From: Streptomyces hyderabadensis
GTDB taxonomy: Bacteria; Actinomycetota; Actinomycetes; Streptomycetales; Streptomycetaceae
Direction: 5' to 3'
DNA length: 64,000 bases
NCBI RefSeq assembly: GCF_020404845.1
Contig: NZ_JAIOJZ010000004.1
Span: 62,001 to 126,000 of the forward strand
This document shows, in pieces, positions 1 to 8,533 of the stretch (position 1 is its first letter; each line of letters begins with the position of its first letter). Under the pieces are notes generated by a model. It saw only the letters and a program-made list of their open reading frames with translations, made no database searches and was not told the DNA's origin. The position numbers and the translations under genes are program-made.

Positions 1-320
1 ACCAGCTTGTCCAGGGTACGGAAGATCTCGTGCTTGACTTCCAGCTTCTCGAAGACGGCCTCGACGACGACGTCCGCGTCGGCGGCGGCGTCCAGGTCGG
101 TGGTCGCGGTGATGCGCCCGAGCGCGGCGTCGGCGTCGTCGGCGGTGAGCTTCCCCTTGGCGACGAACTTGTCGTACGACGCCTTGATGCCGTCGGTGCC
201 GCGCCGCAGCGCCTCGTCGGTGACGTCGCGCAGGACGACGTCCCAGCCCGCCTGCGCGGAGACCTGGGCGATGCCGGACCCCATGAGACCGGCTCCGATG
301 ACGGCGAGCTTCCGTGCCAC
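1..320 (-). CDS. 3-hydroxyacyl-CoA (3-hydroxybutyryl-CoA) dehydrogenase, N-terminal part
   Basis: This is the first ~106 codons of an NAD-dependent 3-hydroxyacyl-CoA dehydrogenase; the rest lies beyond the left edge. Such enzymes oxidise 3-hydroxyacyl-CoA (or reduce acetoacetyl-CoA) in fatty acid and butanoate metabolism. The protein opens MARKLAVIGAGLMGSGIAQV, with the dinucleotide-binding GxGxxG motif at about residues 9-14, and continues with the expected DADVVVEAVFE strand. I chose the GTG start because GGGGAG lies 7 bases upstream. It is transcribed away from the divergent-looking region before the TetR gene. Substrate chain length cannot be judged from this part. Confidence 0.88.
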   Translation of the reverse strand, partial: MARKLAVIGAGLMGSGIAQVSAQAGWDVVLRDVTDEALRRGTDGIKASYDKFVAKGKLTADDADAALGRITATTDLDAAADADVVVEAVFEKLEVKHEIFRTLDKL

Positions 321-456
321 TGTGCGACTCCCCTGATGCGCGCTGATTCTCGTCTCTCGGCCGGAGATTAGCGGGCGTGAGGCGCTGTGTGACCGGTTAG
401 TAACGCGCGTCACGTCTCAAATGACGGACGTCACACCGGGGGCTGCCATTCGGGTG

Positions 457-1107
457 TCACCGCGCGCCTCGTACGGCGTAGTTGAGCACCTTCTCGCTCA
501 GCAGCTCCTCCATCTCGTCCAGCAGCAGGAGCGTCTCGCGGGAGACCTCGGAGGGTTTGCCGCCGGCGACCATGCGGTGGCCGATCTCCACCATCACCGT
601 GCCGTGCAGCCAGTTGATCTGACCCGCCATCAGGGTGGGCAGCGGGTCCTCGGCCGGGGCGCCGGTCTCCTCCCGGAGGGTCTTCTCCAGGTTGACCAGG
701 ACCTCCTGGCCGATGGCCCACATCCGGGACCGCAGGGCCGGCGACTCGTGCACGACCTTCATGAACGCGGCGTACCCGGCCATCAGGCCGATCCGCGGCG
801 ACACCGACTCGACCTCGTCGCGCAGCTCGCGCAGGACCGCGTACGCCGCCGACTCCCCGTCGCGCCGTCCGCGCACCCAGCGCGACAGCCGGTCGACGAC
901 GCCCTTGGAGCGGTCGAGGAACAGGTCCTCCTTGGCCGGGAAGTAGTTGTAGACGGTGTTGACGGAGACGTTCGCGGCGTCGGCGACCTCCGCCACCGTC
1001 ACGGCCTCGAAACCGCGCTCCAGGAACAGCCCCGTGGCGACATCCGAGATGTACTGCCGGGTCTGCCGCTTCTTCCGTTCCCTGAGTCCCTCGGCCATGC
1101 CCGCCAT
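457..1107 (-). CDS. TetR family transcriptional regulator
   Basis: A 216-residue TetR-type repressor. The N-terminal helix-turn-helix (about residues 18-62) has the usual TetR pattern, ending VNTVYNYFPAKEDLF. The remaining ~150 residues form the variable ligand-binding part. A second ATG at 1098 would give 213 residues, and either start is possible. It is transcribed divergently from the ABC exporter genes that begin at 1192, with 84 bp between them. This is the classic arrangement for a repressor of a drug exporter, so by inference it controls that operon and itself; the ligand is unknown. Confidence 0.9.
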   Translation of the reverse strand: MAGMAEGLRERKKRQTRQYISDVATGLFLERGFEAVTVAEVADAANVSVNTVYNYFPAKEDLFLDRSKGVVDRLSRWVRGRRDGESAAYAVLRELRDEVESVSPRIGLMAGYAAFMKVVHESPALRSRMWAIGQEVLVNLEKTLREETGAPAEDPLPTLMAGQINWLHGTVMVEIGHRMVAGGKPSEVSRETLLLLDEMEELLSEKVLNYAVRGAR

Positions 1108-1191
1108 CCTAGCTGCGCAAATGCCATTGGCTGGTGTGCCTGAAAACTTGGTGTCATTGCAAAATTTCAGCGGCTCTGTTTTTCTGGACGC
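1108..1191. promoter_or_regulatory. Divergent promoter/operator region of tetR and ABC exporter
   Basis: This 84-bp gap separates the divergent regulator and exporter genes and is clearly richer in A+T than its surroundings. A partly symmetrical stretch, TGAAA...TTTCA, spans about 1141-1169. It would be the natural place for a TetR operator, but I cannot identify a convincing full palindrome or an unambiguous -35/-10 pair. Confidence 0.4.
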
Positions 1192-1974
1192 ATGGCAATC
1201 ATCAGTACGGCCGGGCTGGCCCGTACCTTCACGACCAAGCGCGGTCCCGTCGAGGCGGTGCGCGGCATCGACCTGACCGTCCGCGAGGGCGAGATCCTGG
1301 GCTTCCTGGGCCCCAACGGCGCCGGCAAGACCACCACCCTGCGGATGCTCACGACCCTGCTCGCCCCCACCGGCGGCGCGGCCACCGTGGCCGGGCACGA
1401 CCTGGCGACCGACCCGGCCGGGGTGCGCGCGGCCTGCGGGTACGTGGCGCAGTCGGGCGGAGTGGACACCCAGATCACCGTGCGGGAGGAGCTGGTCACC
1501 CAGGGCCGCCTGTACCGCCTGTCCAGGGCGCGGGCCGCCGAGCGCGCCGAGGAGCTGGCCCGCGACCTGGGCCTCACCGAGCTGCTCGACCGCAAGTGCG
1601 GCGCGCTCTCCGGCGGGCAGCGGCGCCGGCTGGACATCGCGATGGCGCTCACCCACCGCCCGAAGGTGCTCTTCCTGGACGAGCCGACGACGGGACTCGA
1701 CCCGGGCAGCCGCGCCGACCTGTGGGACCTGGTCCGCGCCCTGCGCGACGCGCACGGCACCACGGTCTTCCTGACCACCCACTACCTGGACGAGGCCGAC
1801 GCCCTCTCCGACCGCCTGGTGGTCGTGGACGGCGGCGTGGTGGTCGCCGAGGGCACGCCCGCCGCCCTGAAGCAGGAGTACGGCGGCGCGCCGGACGCCT
1901 CGCTCCAGGACACCTTCCTGGCCGTCACCGGCCGCAGCGCCGCTCCGGCGGACCCCGCCCCCGTAGCCGTCTGA
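1192..1974 (+). CDS. DrrA-type ABC transporter ATP-binding protein
   Basis: A 260-residue ATPase of the daunorubicin-resistance (DrrA) branch of ABC exporters. It hydrolyses ATP on the cytoplasmic face to drive efflux through the permease encoded next. Visible motifs are Walker A GPNGAGKT (residues 40-47), signature LSGGQ (about 139-143), Walker B ending LFLDEP (Asp163, Glu164) and the H-loop in FLTTHYLDEADAL. Length is slightly under DrrA (about 330), with a short C-terminal extension. The permease gene follows after 21 bp, and a divergent TetR gene lies upstream. The exported substrate is unknown, although drug or metabolite efflux is likely. Confidence 0.93.
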   Translation: MAIISTAGLARTFTTKRGPVEAVRGIDLTVREGEILGFLGPNGAGKTTTLRMLTTLLAPTGGAATVAGHDLATDPAGVRAACGYVAQSGGVDTQITVREELVTQGRLYRLSRARAAERAEELARDLGLTELLDRKCGALSGGQRRRLDIAMALTHRPKVLFLDEPTTGLDPGSRADLWDLVRALRDAHGTTVFLTTHYLDEADALSDRLVVVDGGVVVAEGTPAALKQEYGGAPDASLQDTFLAVTGRSAAPADPAPVAV

Positions 1975-1995
1975 CACCCCTGGGAACCCACACCG

Positions 1996-2745
1996 ATGCT
2001 GCTCCACGACACCGGCCTCGTCTACGGCCGCTATCTGCGCCAGTCCCTGCGCTCCCGCTTCGCGCTGCTCTTCGGCGTGCTGATGCCGTTGCTGTACCTG
2101 CTCTTCTTCGGACCGCTGCTGACCGACCTGCCGCTCGGCGGGCGGGGCAGCTCCTGGCAGGTGCTGGTCCCCGGTCTGCTGCTGCAACTCGGCCTGTTCG
2201 GCGCCTCCTTCGCCGGGTTCTCGATCATCATCGAGAACGGCCAGGGGGTGGTCGAGCGGATGCGGGTCACGCCCGTCAGCCGCCTGGCGCTGCTGCTCGG
2301 GCGGGTGCTGCGGGACGCCACCGTCTTCGCCTTCCAGGCGGTGCTGCTGGTGCTGGCAGCCGTGCTGATGGGCCTGCGCGCGCCGCTGCCCGGGGTGCTG
2401 ATCGGCTTCGCGTTCGTCGCCCTGCTCACCGTCTCGCTGGCCTCGCTGTCGTACGCGCTGGCGATGAAGGTCCGCACCCCGCAGGAGTTCGGCCCGACGA
2501 TCAACGCCCTGACCATGCCGTCGATGCTGCTGTCCGGCCTGATGCTGCCGATGACCCTGGGCCCGGCGTGGCTGGACGTGCTCTCGCACCTGATGCCGTT
2601 CCGCTATCTGGTCGACGCGGTGCGGGACGCCTACGTCGGCTCCTACGCGACGGCACACATGCTGTACGGCGTCCTGGTCGCCCTGGGCTTCACCGCACTG
2701 GCCGTGACGGTGGGCACACGCGTGTTCCGGACGGCGGGCGCGTAA
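1996..2745 (+). CDS. ABC-2 type transporter permease (DrrB-like)
   Basis: A 249-residue integral membrane permease of the ABC-2 family, with about six hydrophobic segments (for example residues 23-45, 55-78, 105-130, 138-160 and 225-245). It contains the family-typical run from the glutamate in IIENGQGVVERMRVTPVSR to the next helix. It pairs with the ATPase encoded 21 bp upstream to form an efflux pump in the cytoplasmic membrane. Transcription probably continues from the ATPase gene. The gene ends 13 bp before the adenosyltransferase start, so read-through is possible but functionally unexplained. Confidence 0.92.
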   Translation: MLLHDTGLVYGRYLRQSLRSRFALLFGVLMPLLYLLFFGPLLTDLPLGGRGSSWQVLVPGLLLQLGLFGASFAGFSIIIENGQGVVERMRVTPVSRLALLLGRVLRDATVFAFQAVLLVLAAVLMGLRAPLPGVLIGFAFVALLTVSLASLSYALAMKVRTPQEFGPTINALTMPSMLLSGLMLPMTLGPAWLDVLSHLMPFRYLVDAVRDAYVGSYATAHMLYGVLVALGFTALAVTVGTRVFRTAGA

Positions 2746-2758
2746 CTACGCTGGCCCC

Positions 2759-3331
2759 ATGGTCAACCTGACGCGCATCTACACCCGGACCGGCGACCAG
2801 GGCACCACCGCCCTCGGCGACATGAGCCGGGTCCCCAAGACCGACCTGAGGATCTCCGCGTACGCCGACGCCAACGAGGCGAACGCGGTGATCGGTACCG
2901 CCATCGCGCTGGGCGGCCTGTCCGAGGAGGTCGTCAAGGTCCTCGTCCGCGTCCAGAACGACCTGTTCGACGTGGGCGCGGACCTGTCGACGCCGGTGGT
3001 GGAGAACCCGGAGTACCCGCCCCTGCGGGTCGAGCAGTTCTACATCGACAAGCTGGAGGCGGACTGCGACCGCTACCTGGCCGAGGTGGACAAGCTCCGC
3101 TCCTTCATCCTCCCCGGCGGCACCCCCGGCGCGGCCCTGCTGCACCAGGCGTGCACGGTGGTCCGGCGGGCGGAGCGCTCCACGTGGGCGGCGCTGGAGG
3201 TCCACGGCGAGACGATGAACCCGCTCACCGCGACCTACCTCAACCGCCTCTCCGACCTCCTGTTCATCCTGGCCCGGGTGGCCAACAAGGAGGTCGGCGA
3301 CGTGCTGTGGGTGCCGGGCGGGGAACGCTGA
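2759..3331 (+). CDS. Cob(I)alamin adenosyltransferase, PduO type
   Basis: A 190-residue ATP:cob(I)alamin adenosyltransferase of the PduO family. It transfers the 5'-deoxyadenosyl group of ATP to cob(I)alamin to make coenzyme B12 in the cytosol. The N-terminal ATP-binding signature IYTRTGDQGTTAL is present at residues 7-19, and the C-terminal cobalamin/ATP-site region reads RRAERSTWAAL followed by YLNRLSDLLFILAR. The length matches the family. The start ATG lies 13 bp after the permease stop. Streptomyces has B12-dependent mutases and ribonucleotide reductase, which gives the enzyme a plain housekeeping role. Confidence 0.93.
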   Translation: MVNLTRIYTRTGDQGTTALGDMSRVPKTDLRISAYADANEANAVIGTAIALGGLSEEVVKVLVRVQNDLFDVGADLSTPVVENPEYPPLRVEQFYIDKLEADCDRYLAEVDKLRSFILPGGTPGAALLHQACTVVRRAERSTWAALEVHGETMNPLTATYLNRLSDLLFILARVANKEVGDVLWVPGGER

Positions 3332-3368
3332 GCGCTCCGCGAGGAGGGGCGTGACGGCCGTCGGTCGC

Positions 3369-3983
3369 CTACCGCCTCGTCGTGGCTGATCGCGCAGTTC
3401 CCCGCGCCCCTTCGGGGGCGCCCTCCCCTGCCTCTGTCACCGACATGCCCGCCGGGCCCCTCTTCGGCCAGATCAGGTACGTCAGGGCGATCAGGCCGTG
3501 GATGCCGACGACGCGCAGGGCCGTCCACTGGAAGGAGCGCAGCGACGAGACGTCGCCCTCGTCGCCGACGTACCAGACCGCGCCCTGGAGCAGCGCGCAG
3601 GCCACCGCGGCGCCCAGCAGCGTGCGCAGCCACAGCCGGCCCTCGTGCCGCGCCCGGGGCATGCCGTAGCGCGGGGGTTTGACCGGCGGCGGGCCGCCGG
3701 CCAGGCGGTGGGCGGCGTGGCCGTCGAGCCAGCGGATCGTGTAGTGGCCGTAGGCGACGGTGTAGCCGATGTACAGCGCGGCCAGACCGTGCTCCCAGCC
3801 GGGTTCGGCGCCGTTCTTCAGGTCCCACGCCGTCACGGCGAACAGGACCAGTTCCAGCACCGGCTCGCACAGCAGCAGGAACACGCTGGTGCGCCGCCAC
3901 TTCAGCAGGTAGCGGGCGCCCAGGCCGAGGGCCAGCAGCACCCAGAAGCCGACCTCGCAGGCGATGATCAACGCGACGACCAC
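3369..3983 (-). CDS. Conserved membrane protein of unknown function
   Basis: A 204-residue membrane protein with about five hydrophobic segments: residues 2-20, 31-50, 62-80, 115-135 and 155-172. It has a charged cytoplasmic loop (RHEGRLWLR) and a disordered basic tail. I chose the GTG at 3983 because a GGGAG ribosome-binding site sits about six bases upstream; a longer in-frame extension to 4145 lacks one and is very proline/arginine-rich. It converges with the adenosyltransferase gene, leaving 37 bp between them. I recognise no family and assign no function. Confidence 0.75.
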   Translation of the reverse strand: MVVALIIACEVGFWVLLALGLGARYLLKWRRTSVFLLLCEPVLELVLFAVTAWDLKNGAEPGWEHGLAALYIGYTVAYGHYTIRWLDGHAAHRLAGGPPPVKPPRYGMPRARHEGRLWLRTLLGAAVACALLQGAVWYVGDEGDVSSLRSFQWTALRVVGIHGLIALTYLIWPKRGPAGMSVTEAGEGAPEGARGTARSATTRR

Positions 3984-4135
3984 GACGCACTCCCTTCGTT
4001 CACCCTTCCAGGCTCCCGTCGGAATCCGCCGTGGTCGTCGTCGGCGGTGACGAACCTCCGGTACATCGAAAGATGCAGTGCCGGACCCTTCCCGGGGATC
4101 AGGCGGGCGGGGCGCGGGCCGTGTTGGATGGTGGC

Positions 4136-5332
4136 ATGGCCGCACGACTCCCCCGCCCGCGCCGCTTCGACGCGTACGCCGCGTCGGCCGGACTGCTGGG
4201 CGGGCTGCTGCTGTGGGGCATCGGCCTGGGCGTACGGCCGGCCGACGAGCCGATCGTGCTGTTCGACGGCCGCTGGCCGCTGCTGGTCCCGCTCGCCGTC
4301 ATGGCGGGCTGCGAGCTGCTGCGCCGGGCGGCACCGCGCACCGGGCTGCTGATCGGCACCGCCGCGCTGATCGCGGACACGCTCACCCAGGGCAGCCTGG
4401 TCACGGTGATCATGTACACCGACCTGATGTACGCCGCCGTGCTCTACGGTCCGCCCGCCTCGGCCCGCCGCATCCCGTGGATCACCGGGCTGCTCACCGT
4501 GGCCGGCACCGTCGTGCCGTTCGCGCTGTGGCGGGTGCCCGAGGCGCTGCTCGTCGGCGTCGCCGTCGGCATCGTGTCCTTCGCGCCGGCCTCCACGGGG
4601 CTCATCGTCCGCAACCACCGGGAGGCCGCCGACGCCGCCCTGCTGCGGGCCGAGCAGACCGCGCTGCTCGCCGAGATGGACCGGGTCCAGGCGGTGACGG
4701 CGGAGCGCTCCCGGATGGCCCGCGAGCTGCACGACATGGTCGCCAACCACCTCTCCGCGATCGCCATCCACTCCACGGCCGCGCTCTCCCTGGACGACGC
4801 GGCGACCACCCGACAGGCGCTCGGGGTGATCCGGGAGAACAGCGTCGAGGGACTGGCCGAGATGCGCCGCCTGATCGGCATCCTGCGGGACAGCGGCGGG
4901 GACACGGAACCGGCCCCCGCCCCCACCCTGGACGGGCTCGGCGCACTGGTCGACGGCGCCCGCGCCAACGGCCTCGACGTCACCCTCGACGCCGACCCCG
5001 GCGACCACCTGCCGGCGCCGGTCGAGCTGGCCGCGTACCGGATCGTGCAGGAGTCGCTCACCAACGCGCTCAAGCACGCCTCGCCGGGCACCGTCCGGGT
5101 CCGGCTCGACCGGCACGACGACGCCCTGCGGGTCGAGGTGACCAGCCCCTGCGGCGACCGGGACACCCCGCGCGCCCCCGGTTCCGGCGCCGGTCTGGTC
5201 GGGATGCGGGAGCGGGCCGCGCTGCTGCACGGCACGTTCGAGGCCGGGGCGGTGGCGGACCCCGGCCCGGTGGGCGGCAAGATCTGGGCCGTGCGCGCCG
5301 CGCTGCCCCTGACCGAAGGAGACCTCGCATGA
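4136..5332 (+). CDS. Sensor histidine kinase, NarL/DesK type
   Basis: A 398-residue membrane sensor kinase. The first ~150 residues hold four to five transmembrane helices with little extracellular sequence. A dimerisation/phosphoacceptor region follows (RSRMARELHDMVANHLS, phospho-accepting His199), then an HATPase_c domain with N-box YRIVQESLTNALKHA (Asn about 310) and a final glycine box GAGLVGMRERA. This is the HisKA_3 layout that pairs with LuxR-type regulators. The ATG at 4136 is preferred over an upstream frame extension that lacks hydrophobic character. Its stop overlaps the regulator start by four bases (ATGA). The signal is unknown. Confidence 0.93.
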   Translation: MAARLPRPRRFDAYAASAGLLGGLLLWGIGLGVRPADEPIVLFDGRWPLLVPLAVMAGCELLRRAAPRTGLLIGTAALIADTLTQGSLVTVIMYTDLMYAAVLYGPPASARRIPWITGLLTVAGTVVPFALWRVPEALLVGVAVGIVSFAPASTGLIVRNHREAADAALLRAEQTALLAEMDRVQAVTAERSRMARELHDMVANHLSAIAIHSTAALSLDDAATTRQALGVIRENSVEGLAEMRRLIGILRDSGGDTEPAPAPTLDGLGALVDGARANGLDVTLDADPGDHLPAPVELAAYRIVQESLTNALKHASPGTVRVRLDRHDDALRVEVTSPCGDRDTPRAPGSGAGLVGMRERAALLHGTFEAGAVADPGPVGGKIWAVRAALPLTEGDLA

Positions 5333-5970
5333 TCCGCGTCCTCGTCGCCGAGGACCAGTCCGCCGTGCGCGCGGGGCTGGTGCTGATCCTGGGCAGCGCG
5401 CCGGACATCGAGGTGGTCGGGGAGGCCGCGGACGGCGAGCAGGCGGTGGCGCTGGCCCGGGAGCTGCGTCCCGACCTGGTGCTGATGGACGTGCAGATGC
5501 CGCGCCTGGACGGCGTGTCGGCGACCCGGATCGTGGTCGGGGAGCAGCTCGCCGACGTCCTGGTGCTGACCACCTTCGACCTGGACGAGTACGTCTTCGG
5601 GGCGCTGCGGGCGGGGGCCGCCGGGTTCCTGCTGAAGAACACCGACGCCAAGGACCTGATCGCGGCCGTGCGCACGGTGGCGGGCGGCGAGGGCATCGTG
5701 GCCCCGGCGGTCACCCGGCGGCTGATCGCCGAGTTCGCCGCGAAGCCGGTGCGGGAGCCGACCGCGGACCCGGCGGTACTGCGGGACCTGACCCGGCGTG
5801 AGCGCGAGGTGCTGTCCTGTCTCGGCGAGGGGCTGTCCAACGCCGCGGTCGCGGAGCGTCTCGACATGGCGGAGGCCACGGTGAAGACGCACGTCAGCCG
5901 GCTGCTGGGCAAGCTGGGGCTGCGCAGCAGGGTGCAAGCGGCGGTGCTGGCGCAGGAGTTGGGGATCTAG
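5329..5970 (+). CDS. Response regulator, NarL/LuxR family
   Basis: A 213-residue DNA-binding response regulator. The receiver domain (residues 1-120) has the acidic pair at VAEDQ, phospho-acceptor Asp54 in LVLMDVQMPRLDG, a Thr in LVLTTFD and Lys in FLLKNT. The C-terminal LuxR-type helix-turn-helix (about 148-207) reads LTRREREVLSCLGEGLSNAAVAERL in two parts, with TVKTHVSRLLGKLG as recognition helix. It is translationally coupled to the sensor kinase through an ATGA overlap, so the two form one two-component system. The next gene downstream is a chitinase on the same strand, but with its own promoter. Confidence 0.95.
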   Translation: MIRVLVAEDQSAVRAGLVLILGSAPDIEVVGEAADGEQAVALARELRPDLVLMDVQMPRLDGVSATRIVVGEQLADVLVLTTFDLDEYVFGALRAGAAGFLLKNTDAKDLIAAVRTVAGGEGIVAPAVTRRLIAEFAAKPVREPTADPAVLRDLTRREREVLSCLGEGLSNAAVAERLDMAEATVKTHVSRLLGKLGLRSRVQAAVLAQELGI

Positions 5971-6011
5971 TTTCCCCTCTCCAGTACCGGCTCAACCACT
6001 GCTCACCACAT

Positions 6012-6053
6012 TGGTCCAGACCTATTGACCTATGGTCCAGACCTTTCTATTCT
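6012..6053 (+). promoter_or_regulatory. Chitinase promoter with two 12-bp direct repeats
   Basis: The sequence TGGTCCAGACCT occurs at 6012-6023 and again at 6033-6044, exactly 21 bp apart. A vegetative-type promoter is interleaved with the repeats: -35 TTGACC (6025-6030), 17-bp spacer, -10 TATTCT (6048-6053). Twelve-bp direct repeats of this type over the promoter are a known hallmark of Streptomyces chitinase genes; they mediate chitin induction and glucose repression and resemble the TGGTCTAGACCA core bound by the GlcNAc regulator DasR. The regulator actually used here is inference. Confidence 0.85.
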
Positions 6054-6117
6054 CGCCGCACTGCGGGCATGAGGCTCAGTCATGCCCTCGACAACATCCC
6101 CATATAAGGAGGCGCAC

Positions 6118-7944
6118 ATGCGCTTCAGACACAAAGCCGCGGCACTCGCAGCGACCCTGGCGCTTCCCCTCGCCGGCCTGGTCGGCCTCGCGAGCCCGGC
6201 CCAGGCCGCCGCGAGCGCGACGGCCACCTTCGAGAAGACCTCGGACTGGGGCACGGGCTTCGGCGGCAAGTGGACGGTGAAGAACACCGGCACCACCTCC
6301 CTCAGCTCCTGGACCGTCGAGTGGGACTTCCCCTCCGGCACCAAGGTCACCTCCGCCTGGGACGCCACCGTCACCAACTCCGCCGACCACTGGACCGCCA
6401 AGAACGTCGGCTGGAACGGGACGCTCGCCCCCGGCGCCTCGGTCTCCTTCGGCTTCAACGGCAGCGGCCCCGGTTCCCCGTCCAACTGCAAGCTCAACGG
6501 CGGCAGCTGCGACGGCACCTCCGTCCCCGGCGACGAGGCCCCCTCCGCGCCCGGCACGCCCACCGCCTCCGACATCACCGACACCTCGGTGAAGCTGTCC
6601 TGGTCGGCGGCCACCGACGACAAGGGCATCAAGAACTACGACGTCCTGCGGGACGGCGCGAAGGTCGCCACCGTCACCGGCACCACCTACACCGACACCG
6701 GGCTGACCAAGGGCACCGCCTACTCGTACAGCGTCAAGGCCCGCGACACCGGCGACCAGACCGGCCCGGCCAGCGGTTCCGTGAAGGTCACCACGACCGG
6801 CGGGGACGGCGGCAACCCCGGCACCGGTGACGAGGTCAAGATGGGCTACTTCACCAACTGGGGCGTCTACGGGCGCAACTACCACGTGAAGAACCTGGTC
6901 ACCTCCGGCTCCGCCGACAAGATCACGCACATCAACTACGCCTTCGGCAACGTCCAGGGCGGCAAGTGCACCATCGGCGACGCCTACGCCGACTACGACA
7001 AGGCGTACACCGCCGACCAGTCCGTCGACGGCGTTGCCGACACCTGGGACCAGCCGCTGCGCGGCAACTTCAACCAGCTGCGCAAGCTGAAGGCCAAGTA
7101 CCCGAACATCAAGATCCTCTACTCCTTCGGCGGCTGGACCTGGTCCGGCGGCTTCCCGGACGCCGTGAAGAACGCGGCCGCGTTCGCGAAGTCCTGCCAC
7201 GACCTGGTCGAGGACCCGCGCTGGGCCGACGTCTTCGACGGGATCGACCTGGACTGGGAGTACCCGAACGCCTGCGGTCTCAGCTGTGACGAGACCAGCG
7301 CCCCGAACGCCTTCAGCACCATGATGAAGGCCATGCGCGCCGAGTTCGGCCAGGACTACCTGATCACCGCGGCCGTCACCGCCGACGGCTCGGACGGCGG
7401 CAAGATCGACGCCGCCGACTACGGCGAGGCCTCGAAGTACATCGACTGGTACAACGTGATGACGTACGACTTCTTCGGCGCCTGGGCGAAGAACGGCCCG
7501 ACCGCTCCGCACTCGCCGCTGACCGCGTACGACGGCATCCCGCAGCAGGGCTTCAACACCGCCGACGCGATGGCGAAGTTCAAGTCCAAGGGCGTCCCGG
7601 CCGACAAGCTGCTGATCGGCATCGGCTTCTACGGCCGCGGCTGGACCGGCGTCACGCAGTCCGCGCCCGGCGGCACCGCCACCGGCCCGGCGACCGGCAC
7701 CTACGAGGCGGGCATCGAGGACTACAAGGTCCTCAAGAACAGCTGCCCGGCCACCGGCACCGTCGCCGGCACCGCCTACGCCCACTGCGGCTCCAACTGG
7801 TGGTCCTACGACACCCCGGCCACCATCAAGTCCAAGATGGACTGGGCGGAGCAGCAGGGCCTCGGCGGCGCCTTCTTCTGGGAGTTCAGCGGCGACACCA
7901 CGAACGGCGAACTGGTGAGCGCCATCGACAGCGGCCTGAAGTAG
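6118..7944 (+). CDS. Secreted GH18 chitinase with CBM2 and FnIII domains
   Basis: A 608-residue extracellular chitinase that hydrolyses beta-1,4-GlcNAc chains. It starts with a Sec signal peptide (cleavage after AQA near residue 30), then a family 2 carbohydrate-binding module (about 32-130, Trp-rich, C...C bridge), a fibronectin type III domain (about 142-228), a short Gly/Pro linker and the GH18 barrel (about 240-608). The catalytic DGIDLDWEYP motif places the acid/base Glu at residue 381. ATG 6118 follows AAGGAGG at the right distance. The gene resembles Streptomyces ChiC/Chi63-type enzymes. It lies beside a two-component pair, and such pairs sit next to several Streptomyces chitinase genes; a direct regulatory link here is inferred. 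Confidence 0.95.
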   Translation: MRFRHKAAALAATLALPLAGLVGLASPAQAAASATATFEKTSDWGTGFGGKWTVKNTGTTSLSSWTVEWDFPSGTKVTSAWDATVTNSADHWTAKNVGWNGTLAPGASVSFGFNGSGPGSPSNCKLNGGSCDGTSVPGDEAPSAPGTPTASDITDTSVKLSWSAATDDKGIKNYDVLRDGAKVATVTGTTYTDTGLTKGTAYSYSVKARDTGDQTGPASGSVKVTTTGGDGGNPGTGDEVKMGYFTNWGVYGRNYHVKNLVTSGSADKITHINYAFGNVQGGKCTIGDAYADYDKAYTADQSVDGVADTWDQPLRGNFNQLRKLKAKYPNIKILYSFGGWTWSGGFPDAVKNAAAFAKSCHDLVEDPRWADVFDGIDLDWEYPNACGLSCDETSAPNAFSTMMKAMRAEFGQDYLITAAVTADGSDGGKIDAADYGEASKYIDWYNVMTYDFFGAWAKNGPTAPHSPLTAYDGIPQQGFNTADAMAKFKSKGVPADKLLIGIGFYGRGWTGVTQSAPGGTATGPATGTYEAGIEDYKVLKNSCPATGTVAGTAYAHCGSNWWSYDTPATIKSKMDWAEQQGLGGAFFWEFSGDTTNGELVSAIDSGLK

Positions 7945-7950
7945 ATATCA

Positions 7951-8049
7951 AGGGCCACAGGCCCTAAGCGACATTGACGCTCCCCCAGACTTCGTCCGGG
8001 GGGACCCCCAACCAGCGAGTGAATGTGGCTACGCCACATTCACTCGCTG
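7951..8049. terminator. Hairpin cluster between convergent chitinase and DUF2550 genes
   Basis: Three hairpins follow the chitinase stop. The first is AGGGCC/GGCCCT (7951-7965). The second is an imperfect CCCC-A-GAC / GTC-C-GGGG hairpin at about 7982-7999. The third is a perfect 17-bp inverted repeat with a 3-base loop (arms 8013-8029 and 8033-8049). The last overlaps the final codons and stop of the DUF2550 gene from the other strand. Together they would terminate transcription from both sides. No U-tract follows, as is usual in Streptomyces. Confidence 0.7.
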
Positions 8050-8478
8050 TCCGGGCGGGGCTGCTTCCAGCCACGCGAGGAATCCGGTCAGCGCGTCTTC
8101 GCTCATCGCCAGTTCGAGCCGTGTGCCCCGGTGCAGGCAGGCCAGGACCACGGCGTCGGAGAGCAACGCCAGCTCCTCCTCCCCGTCCGGCACCCGGCGG
8201 CCGGCCACCTCGATCGCGGAGCGTTCGAGCACGCGGCGCGGGCGGGGGGAGTACGAGAAGACGCGGTACCACTCGACCCGGTCGCCGTTGTAGCGGGCCA
8301 CCCCGTAGGCCCAGCCCTTGCCGTCGGTGGTGTCGCCCTCCTTGGGGGCGTCCCAGCGCAGGGAGCAGTCGAAGGTGCCGCCCGAGCGCTGGATCAGCCG
8401 CCGGCGCAGACCGAAGACGAAGAGCCCGATCACCACCAGGGCCACCACGATTCCGCACACAGTCAGAGCGAGGGCCAT
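8029..8478 (-). CDS. DUF2550 domain-containing membrane protein
   Basis: A 149-residue protein with one N-terminal transmembrane helix (about residues 3-25) followed by a basic turn (GLRRRLIQR) and a soluble domain with FDCSLRW and WYRVFSYSPRPRRVLERS. This is the pattern of the actinobacterial DUF2550 family found just downstream of the ATP synthase operon. The ATG at 8478 sits nine bases from AGGAGG, whereas the GTG six bases earlier is too close to it. Function is unknown. The conserved position next to atpC has prompted the idea of a membrane/bioenergetic role, but nothing in the sequence proves that. Confidence 0.85.
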   Translation of the reverse strand: MALALTVCGIVVALVVIGLFVFGLRRRLIQRSGGTFDCSLRWDAPKEGDTTDGKGWAYGVARYNGDRVEWYRVFSYSPRPRRVLERSAIEVAGRRVPDGEEELALLSDAVVLACLHRGTRLELAMSEDALTGFLAWLEAAPPGQRVNVA

Positions 8479-8533
8479 CGACACCGACCTCCTCGTCTCC
8501 TAGGTAACGGAACGGAAAAACACCCGGATCTGC

